Source of the DNA: Anisakis pegreffii
Lineage: Eukaryota > Nematoda > Chromadorea > Rhabditida > Anisakidae
Length of the DNA stretch: 64,000 nucleotides
NCBI GenBank assembly: GCA_035041965.1
Contig: JAPYMA010001613.1
Location: 1-64,000, forward strand
Reading direction: 5' to 3'
Made by a program: the position numbers and the translations under genes. The notes beneath the pieces are model-generated. The model was given only the letters and a program-made list of their open reading frames with translations, was not told the DNA's origin and made no database searches. Shown piece by piece: positions 43,601-56,000 of this stretch; the first letter of the stretch is position 1, and each line of letters starts with the position of its first letter.

Positions 43601-44626
43601 AAACTTTAGAGCTAAAACGTTTTTGTCCCAAATTTTCATTGATGAGTAACTCAAATTTCAAAAACTCTATGCATTCTAATTCGTATTATTTAACATACTC
43701 ATTTATTCATAATATAATATGGGATCAAAATGGCACTAATTCCAAATGAAAGGAATCCATTTTTGAATACATGCGTTGCAGTCATTGCCCAAAATTCATT
43801 ATGTGTATTACGGATTATGGACACATTTAATTGAATTAAAACGCATGAATAAATGAGAAAATGTTGATTTCAGATGCAACTGATCGATCGCTGATCATTT
43901 TGAAGTAAGAACTTCTTTGAAAAATAAGAATGGAATAATCGAAGTCGTTGATCGTTGCACTCTACTGAATAGCGATGCAAAAATGTTTATGTAAGCTCTT
44001 TCTCGCAATCCATTTCTTTCCGTCCAGCACATATAGTGAAAAAGACAAAATTTAACGATGCAGTGCGCCATCTTATTGCTACTTCTTGTCGTTTTCAATA
44101 GCACATCTTCACTTTTTCACTCTTTCAATGTTTTTCTTATCTAGAACTTACTCTAAAAATCACTCTGAGAATGAATCAATGAATGAAGTCTGTTTCACTT
44201 TCCTTCATGGCTCGAAATTTTAGTACGTTCACATAACATCTTATCAATTGTTTTTTTTCGAGTCATCTTCGTTTTCTTCTGATACTTGCATGGTCTTCAT
44301 TGACGATCGTTTATTGGTTCCGATTCGAATGGATTTGTTTTATTGACAACAAATTGTAGCAAAACATGGATGAACGAGTGTACGACTTGTTTTTTCTCGG
44401 ATATTTCAGTTTTACAAAATATCTCCGAGTGACAACCATGTTGGAAATGATTTGAAAAATGTTTACTTTGTCTTCATGATTCTCACTTAATGCATACATA
44501 CATTATTCTCAACGGTAATTTTAAAATGCAATTTGATCTGTTCAATAAACGATGTTGAGAACTCTTCTTATTATGCAATGAAACATTGATAGAAACCGAA
44601 CGAACCTGCCGACGGAACGCTGTCAT
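37656..44626 (-). CDS. ccb-1: Voltage-gated calcium channel beta subunit (CCB-1 type), complete
   Basis: Twelve exons (44626-44606, 41766-41647, 41243-41121, 41000-40882, 40669-40581, 40237-40134, 39760-39621, 39542-39427, 39263-39112, 38859-38764, 38334-38151, 38074-37656) give about 560 residues. The order is typical of CACNB/MAGUK proteins: [12 protein letters not shown] near the N-terminus; SH3 ([23 protein letters not shown], about 48-127); a serine-rich hook; then the guanylate-kinase-like domain ([57 protein letters not shown], about 193-385). A tail rich in Pro, Gln and Tyr follows. The protein binds the cytoplasmic I-II linker of calcium channel alpha-1 subunits and promotes surface expression and gating. 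The first coding exon is only seven codons; it fits by phase and by the conserved RQGS-DS junction, but alternative N-termini are likely. Confidence 0.92.
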
Positions 44627-46670
44627 ATTGCAATCAGCCTGTCGAATAGCTCCAAGTACGAGAAGGATAACTGCAGTAGAATTGAAGGTAGATAGATGAC
44701 TTATCGTACGATAAGAATAGCGAATGTTATGTGTCAGTGGGATAGCCGCTTGGTTGTCATTTCATTGCATTTCTGAGTGATTTCTGAAGGCAAGCATTGC
44801 TGCCGTTTCGATTAACGGATGCACTCAATTTTTCATTGCAGAAATCGATGACTGTGACCGAATGAATAAATCGATCATCAAAAAAGCATCATTTAAAATG
44901 GAAACGCCTCTAAAAACGAAAACGCGTATCACATAAACATGCAAAATAACATTTTTTTCATGTTAAATTAAGTAGTTGACAATGAGGTTGTTGCATCAAA
45001 TGAAGGCTCAACGTGTCAAGAACGAGATGATAAAATATTCATTTCAATATTCATTTCTCAAGAAAATTTACGACTATTTCATCGAATGCAACCCCGGAAT
45101 AGCGTTTGTATAAGAGCCTATAAAAGGAATCTTGAAACCAATCCCTGGGCTATTTCATGGGATTTGAATGAGATATTCACCAAGAATATTCGAAATAGAA
45201 CAAAACTGATATTAGTTTGTTTATCAATCACATATTCAAAATCCATATACGATTTGAAAATTCTAAAAACTATCGCAAAAAAAACGATAGTTCGTATTAA
45301 AAAATTGTACTGATCAACTTTTCCGCTCAATGATTCTTAGGTATATGAAAAAAATGATAGACTCTTAGTTGAAGCACAAGGTATAACACCAGCTATGACT
45401 GCATGAACAAAGCTGTCAGAATCCACATTAAGAGGATTGTTGCACATTTGTAAGGAAAAAATTTTGATTAGGTATAAACAATATGCAGTATCATAAAATC
45501 TTTCCAATGTGTCCTTGATGAAAGAAACCTTAACTAAATAGATCGAAAAAGTCATCACTGAGAATTCAGTCTTTTTTCAAGAATAGTGCTCAAAAATGTT
45601 TTTAGAGAGCGTTATCTAATGTCGTTGCTGAAAGGAAATCTTTCTGAATTGTCTTTAGAAATCTGATTGAAGTCATTGTTGAGAAAGTTAATCATTGATT
45701 ACTTCATTTCACTTTTCATTCATTATGAATTAAGTACGTAAAAAGAATTTTTCCCGTACTTTTATCAACCTCTTCTGAAAAATTTTCCCGAATTCTCTTT
45801 CTCTGCCTATCGACTAATTTTGATTGTTGAACAAAATCAACTTTGGGTAGTTCCTTAATAGACGTTTGTTCATTAGCATTTCTTTCGCATCTCTCCGCAA
45901 ATGAATTAATTGCTCCATGAATTTGCTCATGTCAGCCATAATGATTTTACTTTAAACGTTCAGGAAACTTCATCGATTTATTTAAACTTGAGATCATAAT
46001 TCTGAGAATAATGCAAAGAAATGAAGTGATCAAATGTCGATGAATATGAAAACGAAAGTTTGAATTGACATTCCTTGAATTGCAAAATGTGATTTCATTA
46101 AAGGTGAATAAATATGAAGTTTCATCTTCTTAATCAATAGAATTGTGATTGAATAGTAGCTGTTGAGTGACTGAGAAGAGGGCGATGAAAAAGACGACGC
46201 AGCAATGATACATGTCGATGAACGAGTACAACAACAAATTCTTCATCGGCCAGTAATCGTCTGCCGCTGCACTTTCGTAAATTAACACCGCAGCACTAAC
46301 TTATCTTCATTACACTGATCCATCTGAACGATAACTTTTCTGATAGCTCCTTCTATTATATAGTATTTAGTTCTCATCTAATATCGCGCTTCGCTTCAAC
46401 GTTAACTTACTGCTCATCACCTGAGTAGACAAATGCCCTAACGCGATCTCCTAATTAGTGATGTCTCTATTCCAGTTAAACTATTCTATTCCTGTTCTAT
46501 TCTAAGGAATAGAATAGAACAGTTCGCAAATGAGGAAGGAACGTTTTGGAATAGAATAAAGGTTTTTTGAGCCCAAAAGAATAGAATAGAACAGTTTTCA
46601 ACAGAATTTGACTGTTCCTTAAACTGTTCCAAGTGAAGACTGCAGTGTGATAAATCACCATTGTTACATT

Positions 46671-46727
46671 ATTATTATTTTTAAATTATTATTATTGCTA
46701 TTGCTGTTATTTTTATTATTATTATTA

Positions 46728-46785
<58 letters not shown>

Positions 46786-46814
46786 TATTATTATTATCAT
46801 TATTATTATTATTA

Positions 46815-46883
<69 letters not shown>
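46671..46883. repeat. TTA trinucleotide microsatellite, about 200 bp
   Basis: A nearly pure TTA/ATT run with a few TCA or TAC interruptions, inside the 1.3-kb element. The poly-Leu and poly-Ile open frames across it are low-complexity artefacts. Confidence 0.97.
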
Positions 46884-46886
<3 letters not shown>

Positions 46887-47574
46887 CGTCACGACTTTTT
46901 TTGTCACACCATGGATTATAATTATGCGGCTGGAAGATTTTTGAGGCTCCTGCAAGGATGATGGAGAAATAGTTTCTCAAGTAATTCAATGTTAATAGCT
47001 GTTAGAGATTCGAATCCACCAAAAAACCTATTCAATATCACTTGGGAGAGAAGAAAGGCTATCACTGAGAGACGAAACAATTCATCAAGGGCAACTTATC
47101 GCAGTTAACTGTGAAAACTGTCAAAGACTGTTTGTGAGGAATTCCCTCAAGACACAAGTAAAGATGCAACTGTGTTTCCGAATGAACACCTTACTTTCAA
47201 ATGTTGGTCGTACTCTAAACTCTAGCAGCAATCCATCACAGAAACTGTTCACATTTTACGCTTCCAATAAAAATTTATGCTTGGAGGATTTGAGTCCGAT
47301 TGAACGAATCACTTCATTCCGAACTCATTAGCACGAGAAATCGTGCATCAGTTTCTGACCGAACTGTTGGGACGAAACGGGAATCCTGTGTTCTTCAACG
47401 ATACTGATTACCAGAGCCCAAAAACCTCCGTTCTCCCCAATAATCACTATCAAAAGCTGTCAAATCCCTGTATGAACAATCTTCTCCCACCCGAAATAAT
47501 CTCCATTTTGCACTAAAAACGCCAAAAAACAGCGTTTCGAACGCTAATTACCAAAACTTTTATCGTATCGCTTT

Positions 47575-47760
47575 TCTGACTGACGGAACAGAATAGAACA
47601 GTTTAGAAACAATGTAGCACAAATTAAGCGGGTAAAATAGAATAGAATAGAATAGAATAGAACATTTCTCAAAGAAGGAACGCACAGAATAGAGTAGAAT
47701 AGAGTCGTTTTTGAGCTTAAAAGAATAGAATAGAACAGTTTTCAAGAAGGTGGTATAGAG
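47575..47760. repeat. AATAG pentanucleotide-rich tract
   Basis: AATAG units in tandem (clearest at 47638-47660), with repeated GAATAGAACAG motifs. A sister tract occupies 46470-46610 at the other end of the same element. Confidence 0.8.
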
Positions 47761-49524
47761 ACATCACCACTCTTAACATGATGAAATAAGTAGTTTCTTG
47801 GTGATTAAAAAGCTTTGATCATCACTTTTACGCGTACGGTTGGAGTAGATTCTAAAAAATTCGATAAAATTAATGCGTTACTCTGAAAATATGAAACTAT
47901 TTTTGAAATATCGAAAAGCTAGCGAAATCTCAGAGTTTCCAATAAGAGTTACCCTTGAGAATGTGAAACAATGATTTTATAATTGATAAGTGAATATTGT
48001 AGTGTTGAAGTGCTCACAGCAATAAAATTATGAACGAATTTTGTAATAGTAAAAGGAAATTATATTGATAATTAGCACTGATGAAAAGATTGAAGTGATT
48101 GTTGTGCTTGAAGACACCACTTATGAGAGAAGAATGAATTGATTCAGTACGTTTTGAAGTATAATGCCTTATTCAAGATGGACACGACACACAAAGAGAG
48201 AATGTTAATTGCGTGGAATAACATTGCATTTGTACATTTATTATCGCGAATATGCTATTTTCTTGACTTACGGTGTATGCAAATAGAGCATTTGATTGCG
48301 AAATGCGCAAACGACATTTGAAATTTGAAGTTGAAATAAATTAAATAAGCTTACTTAATGCACAAAAATTAAAGTATATCATTGACAGGTTAGGTCTCAT
48401 CATTCAGTTTTGAAGATGTGCACGTTGAAGCCGTTTTAAAAAACGTTGCTTTCGGCGATTTGTTTTGTTTTTGTGAGTGTATCTGATGCCAGATAGCGTT
48501 GTTGATAGCTTCGGTGTGCTCTCGCGGTATACTGATTACTGATTTGTAAAATGTTTTGTTGTTCTTGCATCTGTTCAAGATTATTATATACATGAATTAT
48601 TGCTTAAATCAGATAGTGATTGAAACATTTCATTGAGAGTGCTTCCATTTTCATTCACTTAACATCAATGCGAAATTTAAAAAAAACATTGGAAGCAGGT
48701 AATATTCTGCGAACATCCACAGGAAAACAAACTGCAACTGCGGATGACATATCAAATATCAAGGTTCGTATACATACAGATCGTTTCGACAATAATCTGT
48801 GATCACTGACGAAATTTCAAAACGTAACACTTGTTCGCAACGCTATGTTACAATGAAAATGCTCGAAATATTTAATGAAAGACTGCTCCAAAAACTCTGA
48901 AAGTTTACAAGGTCAAGAAGTTGCCTTTGTAGTTGGTGAGATAACAAAGATTAATTTTGTTTTTCGAAGTCTTTAAGAAATAAATATTGAGAACGGTAAC
49001 ATTGAAATACAGCTGTAAATAGAATGGAAAATTCGAACAAAGAAATGTCTGAAGCTAGAAAAAGATCTAATTAAAAAGCATACGATCTTGAATTGAAAAA
49101 GAATTCAGTGAGGAGTGCAATGTGAAAAACAACGAGCTTGGATAAGCAAATGAGATTATTATTCTATTAAAACAACTGATACAACAAGATAATGCGTTGA
49201 GAATGGAGTGGATAAAGATGTAACAAAACAAACAAACCAACAACCAATTCAATTACATAGCGCTAATTCCTTGACTATCAAGTAATGCGTTCTCATCGCT
49301 TATAAGTCAAATCGCATCTTACAATATTTATACTTCATACTTTACAAGTGCTCAACACTCTTGACGTATATACACTTATCCTACCTCAATTCAACATCGA
49401 AAAACAATCAATGAATCACATCAATTTTTGAGAGTTCCTAGACGATTTCAAAAACTTATGAATATGAGCGCAAAAAGCATATAATCAAGCTTGGGTCATA
49501 AGGCAAACAATTTATTTTTGGAGA

Positions 49525-49585
49525 TCGTTTAGCTGTGAACTGTGGCCCAGAATAAGGTTCTGGGCCACAGTTCACAGCTAAACGA
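49525..49585. repeat. Perfect 28-bp inverted repeat (hairpin)
   Basis: The arm at 49525-49552 (TCGTTTAGCTGTGAACTGTG at its 5' end, then GCCCAGAA) is exactly complementary to 49558-49585, leaving a 5-nt loop TAAGG. A transcript would form a fully paired stem. Unlike typical microRNA precursors it has no bulges, so it may be a small palindromic insertion or a siRNA-type hairpin. Confidence 0.85.
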
Positions 49586-50761
49586 GTTTGTGTGACATGG
49601 ATTTGCTAACCAAAAAAAAACGCATCTCTGAAGCAACGAGTCGCAATTAATTGTAAGGAATCTCTAGGGTACTGTGCCACCATCACATCCAACGCCTTTG
49701 GTAAATTTTCATTAAGAAAGCAAATTTGTCCATTAAGGTCAGAGTTTATATTAATAATTTTCGTAAATTTTCAGCGCAAAAATTCGAACAATGTATATAT
49801 TCAAGTATTTCGAACGCACTTATGCGGAAAAAACAGAATGTTAGGATTTGCGTTGAATGCGATAAAAGTAAGTTGCGAGCGTTCCGCAACTCAACAGAGC
49901 GTACATCCGTTGTTCAGTTGATTCAAATTCATGACAGAAATGCGCACGAAAACTTTGCTCTACAAAATTTTCCGCAAAAACCGTGGTAGATTATTGATCA
50001 ATGAAAAAAGTATTTATGAAAGTGGCATTGAAAGTAAAGATGACAAATCAAATTAATGATACATTGGTGGTTGCTTGGCAGTGACTTACTTCAGAGACAA
50101 CAAAATTTTTGACGGAAACTACAAGAAAAATTGAACAGCAACGTTGCATGGAGCAAGAAGTTAAGCAGTGACAGCAATAGCAGCACATCAACATTGCTGT
50201 ATTGCGAGAGGCAGTGTACTCGTTCGTAAAAAGAGATCAACGAATAACAGAAAACATCACTCACCCTTGAGCATATCACTGAATTTGATTCCAGATTTAC
50301 AAAAATTATAAAGTGGAGCAAATGCTGCAGAATATCACCGTATTTAAGAAATAACGATCATTTCCAAAAGTTTTTATTCCGTTATAATTCAGCAACATTT
50401 TTCAGTACAAGATTATGATTGAGTAAAAATTTGCTTAAATAAACTGCGTAAGCATATAAACAACACAGATCCATACGAATCCATTCATACCCAACGTATA
50501 CTTCTCAGTTTAAACGGATAAATACACGTCTATCTTATCCAACCAGTAGAGCGCTTGCTTCTTGCGTAGTATTGAAACGCACTCGCATCGCATCACTCTC
50601 GCATCACGATGGATTAGATATATTGGAAGATTGTTGGCGAGCATGTTGCTGTTGCACGCACGCATGCCCAAGCTTTTCGTCTAGCTTGGCTCTTTGCGAG
50701 GCGGACCTTATCGGGTTGGCAATTAACTAAACGTTGAGGAAGAGGACGATGATCCTGTTGG

Positions 50762-50912
50762 TGTGGTGTGGCGCAATGCTTGAATTCCAACGAGAATCAT
50801 TCAAACACTGAAATTACCTTTTGATCACAGTCACCATTCGCATAGAAGCAGTTTTATCGAAAGTACTAAATCAAATTTTACTTGAACGCCTCGTTGTGGA
50901 ACTGGAATATGA
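50762..50912 (+). repeat. Direct duplication, copy A (about 151 bp)
   Basis: Starts TGTGGTGTGGCGCAATGC and ends GGAATATGA. It matches 51313-51463 at a constant offset of 551 bp with only a handful of substitutions. No coding sense is evident. Confidence 0.9.
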
Positions 50913-51312
50913 CGGATGAATTCAACGGACGAATTTCATCAAATAAGAATTTAGATGGCAATAATCAACTAACGATAAGCAGTCATTATGCTCATCAAAT
51001 GAATTTACATAATTGATGTTGGACAGTATGTTGACCAGCATATCACCATTCACCTTTCAGCCGCAATGTGCAACTTTTGAAACGAATACAATCAACTTAC
51101 CTGCGTTCAAAAATTTTAAAGATGTTCTGAAATACCGTTTTTGCTAATTACGTCCACGACTGTCAGAAGCGATTGTATTTCTCGCATTATCCTGCAATCT
51201 CTATGGAGATTGTGAAATTGACAGCAAGTTTAAATAATCACTCATCAGGTGAAAATTCATAAGAAAATTTTGCTTAAGACTGAGTGCAATCACAAACACC
51301 TTTCAACCGAAA

Positions 51313-51463
51313 TGTGGTGTAGCGCAATGCTTGAATTCCAACGAGAATCATTCGAACATTGAAATTACCTTTTGATCACAATCACCATTCGCATAGAAGC
51401 AGTTTTATCGAAAGTACTAAATCAAATTTTACTTGAACGCCTCGTTGTGGAATTGAAATATGA
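51313..51463 (+). repeat. Direct duplication, copy B (about 151 bp)
   Basis: Partner of 50762-50912. The roughly 400 bp between the copies is unique, so this is a dispersed segmental duplication or two copies of a short element rather than a simple tandem array. Confidence 0.9.
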
Positions 51464-52533
51464 ATACAGTCCTAAAAGACCAATTTAATGCTGAATTATT
51501 AGCCAGCAGGACAATATTGCATTCTTACTGTCCTACTGGCGTTTGTCTATTGTCCAGGATAAAAATCATAATTATTACGAAGAAACAGTGATCAAAGGTA
51601 ATATTAAAATGTAAATAATTTTCGCTGATTCATGAATATGATTTTTTTGTATTGAAAGAACTATATTTCATGAGAATATATAGTTCATAAATGCGATTTT
51701 CTAATTCTGGAGCAATGAAACGGGATTCTTCCACTTTGAGAGGCAACCATTTTCGTCCGTTGAAACAGAAATATGTAAATCATAAGCGGTGGATTCTTTC
51801 GAAAGCTGAACAAAAATTGAATATTTTTAATTTGTCTATTAATTTTAATATCAGCATCTAATTTTGTTCATCATACAGCACATCAAAACGTTTGTTTTAG
51901 CTTTCAGCTAGTTTTATTGTACAGTAAGGATAACTGAAAAATTGTCTTCAATCCATACAAGTTTTCATGACTTCAGCACAGTTTGATTACTTCGAATGTT
52001 GTTCCACAAATCGAGCACGCAATACTCTTTATTTCCACCTCTTGCTAACATATTTGAATGAAAATAAATCTCCGAACCACAAATTGTTTACGAGCTAAGA
52101 AATGAGCTCCGTGAATGTACAGATTCACTTGAAAATGCTTTTGTGAGGAAAACTTTATCTCAACTGACTGCTTTTTCAGTTTCCTTTTACTTCTTACCCA
52201 ATTTTCCGAATTTTCAAATTTTCTTACCGAACTTCATATTCTATTTGCCATCAGAACAATATTAAATAAGTCGGCAACGACAATATCCAGCCTCTGATTT
52301 CTAATTGCTAATCTCATTCAACTAAGTGATAATTTCTCGGCTTGTTCTGTCCTAGTGAATTTCCGCTACAATATGATGTATATTGCACTAATTCGAATTC
52401 ATCGAATTTCACTCAATGTCCAGAGAGAATTCTGAATATTTCAGAATTTTGAATACTTCAGTATGTTTTCATTGTTAGCACTGGTCACTGAATCGTTGAT
52501 GAATTGAGGAATTAGTCATGTTGTCCATAAGAG

Positions 52534-52728
52534 ATGAACGAGCGCTATAAGTTGCTCAAGCAAATGCCTTCCAAATGGGAGGGAGATAAATTATACTTTC
52601 TGAACATATCTCACTACGGTAGCGCGAACGACAAACGTAGTAACGCGCAAACAATGAAACATGCTGAAATCGAACGCGTCTTCACATATTTGTGTCAGAT
52701 CCTTCGATGTAATGAGAATTTTGAATGA
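52534..52728 (+). other. Small open frame of unknown status (64 codons)
   Basis: An ATG-initiated frame with fairly balanced codon use (MNERYKLLKQMPSKWEGDK at the start) ends just upstream of the coiled-coil gene. It could be a short gene, an upstream open frame or chance. No domain is recognised. Confidence 0.2.
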
Positions 52729-53043
52729 TTGGTGGAATAACGAATGAATTGATGTGATGATGGAATTGACAAATATATATAGGAAAAACGAGATTCTTCT
52801 CTTGTCTGTTTGTCTCTAGATGGCAGAAGCATGCGAATTTTATTAGTTATCGCTTTTTTTGCCGTACCCCGTCATTTATTCATACTCTTTTCTATTTATG
52901 TTATTTTCGATGTAATTCCTTGTTCTCGTACCGCTTCAACAGTCGATTTTTTGGCTTGAGTGTGTTAACATAAACATTGAAGGAGGTAGTCGATTGTGTG
53001 GTTCTTTCGTTTGTGGAATGCTTGGCTATATCCTGGAGTGTAT

Positions 53044-56000
53044 ATGACGTCTTTAATTAAAATATTCCGATTCAAAAAGCCTAAAGAGGTGAACGACATA
53101 CAAATTGTAAGATATTTTTTACAGAATGTATTTTGCCATTTAGAGGAATTATTTGTCGAAACCTAGTAAGTGAATTGGGCCGCGCTTATCAAATGTTTTA
53201 AATCGTTTTTGAATGACGGTTGAAGATTGTCAGCAAGAAATTCTGCATTAATTTTTATAGTATCCATCGTTAATCAGCCTTTTAAGTTAATCATGACTAT
53301 ATACAGGATTACCGCATCATTCTAAATTGACTATGGACCATCGTTAATTCAGAGAAATGAAAATGAAGTAAACATTGCTACCGCAGTAATAAATGAATAG
53401 CATTCAGTTTGTTTCATGACAGTGATCATATCATATTTACAGTATTTTTATATTGTAAAGCATGTAAATTACATTAGCTTATCATGGTCATTTGCAGAAA
53501 CGCAACGAAGAAACACGTTTTTCCCTGCGTTGCTCGCCGGTGCCCACCTGGCGTTCATCAAAAGACGCCATCTATATTGGAGGTACATCTTGGAGTCGAC
53601 CTGCAGCACCTTATTCAGTCGTTACGGCACCGAAGAAAGGTCGTTCAACGAGATCATGTCCCGGCGGAGTGAATGTGACATCTTGCAAGCAGCCTCTCGT
53701 TGGTATAATCTCACAACAATGCACACAGTACAACGAGTTTGTTTTTACTCAGTTCATTCTCACATCTTTTTTGCTCTGAGTTTCTTTTCGTTTCATAATG
53801 GGTACAAAATGGATGTGTTGATAGAGTTGAAATCAAAACTGTTTTGTTTGCTTGTTAGTAATGAATATTGAACGAGAAACAATTACGGTTTATTATCGAA
53901 AGTTTGTTTGTCTAGAACGGCAGTGCATGATTCGAGGCAATTGGAGAATGTCATAAAAACATCGGAATATGGTAGTTGTGAGCCAAGTCCGACGAATGCT
54001 TCACAAGCTCTATGTACATTCGCTGATTCAGATTGCGATAACGAATATGTGACTCAGGTTGGGTGCAATTCTTTTTTCTTCGGCTCTCTTTATGCATCAG
54101 TCAATCAAACCATTACATTCTCGAAGATTGCTTATCTCTGTGGGAAAAATTCACGATTGTAAGGTTATAAAGTGATCGTGAAACGAAACATCGATTATCA
54201 AATTGCTGGACTGAAAAAATGGTAAGTGATCAACAACACACTCACTATTACTAAATACATAGCTACATGTGTCTGTCCATCAGCTGTTCGACGTTCTACG
54301 TATGAAGTTTATTCCTGCTTACTGTGAATTAAGAAATCAACTCATATTGTTGTAACTGTATTAGGCTTCATCTATGTCAACGTTTTTCTCTGAGGTTTCT
54401 TTACGAAATAGTGAAGAAGTAAATTTATTTTCATAATCTTCCAGTTGCAACGATGCGAGTGTGAGCTGAGAAAATTGAAACGTCGTTTGAAAGAGGAACG
54501 TCATCGGTATAGGGAGCAAATTGTATCAACTCAAGTAATCAGTTTCATTCGTGTGAATTTCAGCTGAAGAGAGTAGTGGATTTAAAAATACGACGTTTTG
54601 TATTTTGCTTGATTAGGTGTTCATTCAAAATTTAGTTGATTTTGAGAGTGAGGTTCAACTGGATAATATTAAATTTGTTGTAATTTCTAGAATGATTGCG
54701 AATATATGAAACGAGTAGCGGAAAAGACCACTCGTGCGTTGGTTGTTGCACAAAGAGCCATCGAGTCGGAACGTCACAAGAACCAAAGTTTGAGACGTCG
54801 ACTTCGCGAATCTGATTCTCTCATTGTTCGTATCTAATATTGTCAAAGTTCTGTTGAACAAAGAAATCATTCACGATTTTTGCGGTCGTAATTCAATTCA
54901 CTATGAACAAATGAGTATTCAGTGCTTTTCTTCTTCATATAAAAGAAAGTTGATTTTAGCCATCTATGTTCATATTGCAACTGAAGAATGAATTTTTGAA
55001 GTAAAAGATCGGTGAACATTTACAGTCCGAGTTACAATGTCAACTGAGACATGAAAGGTTGAATCGAGAGGAACGTAATTGTGGCATGGCTGTTGGAGAA
55101 GGTTCGTTGGGTGCTGGTGAGGCGCTTTGTGCCCTGTCACAGTCGAACGCCAATCTTTACGATTCAGAATTTTCCACTCAACAATCAAACGACTTACCGG
55201 ATGAAGTGCGAAACTTTCGTACGGCTAATCGTTGCGAGAGTCCGAATGTTGCAGCCGAAACATCTCGTTCGTCAACACCAACCTATGAAGTTCGCTTTTA
55301 TATGATAGTTGAATTATTCCCATTTTCTTTTTCGTTAAAAATGCTCTTTTCCACAAATTGCTTACAAGTCCATCATCTCTCGCATTGAGTGAATTCTCAA
55401 ACTGTTCAGTCTTTTAAGGCAGCATCCACTATATTCTTCATTTTTCTTACTTTGAAAAAATATCATATCGAATAAATTCTTTAAATTTGTTCTTTCCACC
55501 TTTGAGTTGATTCTAAACTCGACTGTGGACTATGTATAAGTGATTATGATTTCATCAGTCGATGTTGTTTTAAGACATAAGCAATGATCAGCTGATTTGC
55601 AGAAGAATGAAGTTCGGAATGAATATGCTGTTCGAGAAATCAATTCTAGAGGTGATCGTCAAAGCAGAAGTTCTTTACGACGATCTTTTTCCGATAGTGA
55701 AATCCCGGCGTTGATTGCCGCTGTTGATGATCCGAATATCCCACAACGGCGCTATTCACCCAGTCGTGCTCGGTCACATATCATTGCACGTGGACTGCTT
55801 CCTCATCACTCGGTACTTATTCTTTTCATTTATTGTTCTTAAATCAGTTAAGTCTTTTTTGGGGGTGGTCTTGACTTGTGATGTCGTACTTTGGTGATGA
55901 TACCACTTCAATGATGTTTGTTGTCGAGTCACTGAAAGATCACTTAGAAGGAGCGTTATTACTTTCATTGTGAATTAGTATGTCATCTGTAACAAATGTA

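Larger units (their letters stand above)
46456..47768. mobile_element. hAT-like non-autonomous element, 1.3 kb
   Basis: The left end TAGTGATGTCTCTATTCCA is matched in inverted orientation at the right end (TGGTGATGTCTCTATACCA). The flanks CTCCTAAT and CTCTTAAC agree at 6 of 8 positions and may be a decayed target duplication. Both ends are rich in GAATAGAATAGAACAG units, and a block reading TTTGAGC..AAAAGAATAG is present near each end. The middle holds a long TTA microsatellite. I recognised no transposase frame. Confidence 0.6.
44627..53043. other. Intergenic region between divergent ccb-1 and coiled-coil gene
   Basis: About 8.4 kb between two divergently transcribed genes, so it should include both promoters. 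It holds a hAT-like element (46456-47768), a perfect hairpin (49525-49585) and a duplicated 151-bp block (50762, 51313). Short plus-strand ATG-to-donor stretches at 48668-48763 and 51715-51774 could be alternative first exons of the downstream gene, but the evidence is weak. I see nothing else. Confidence 0.6.

Noticed and set aside
46647..46989. Poly-Leu and poly-Ile open frames
   Set aside because: They are translations of the TTA microsatellite.
46995..47020. tRNA B-box-like GATTCGAATCC
   Set aside because: No matching A-box, acceptor stem or anticodon arm could be folded around it.
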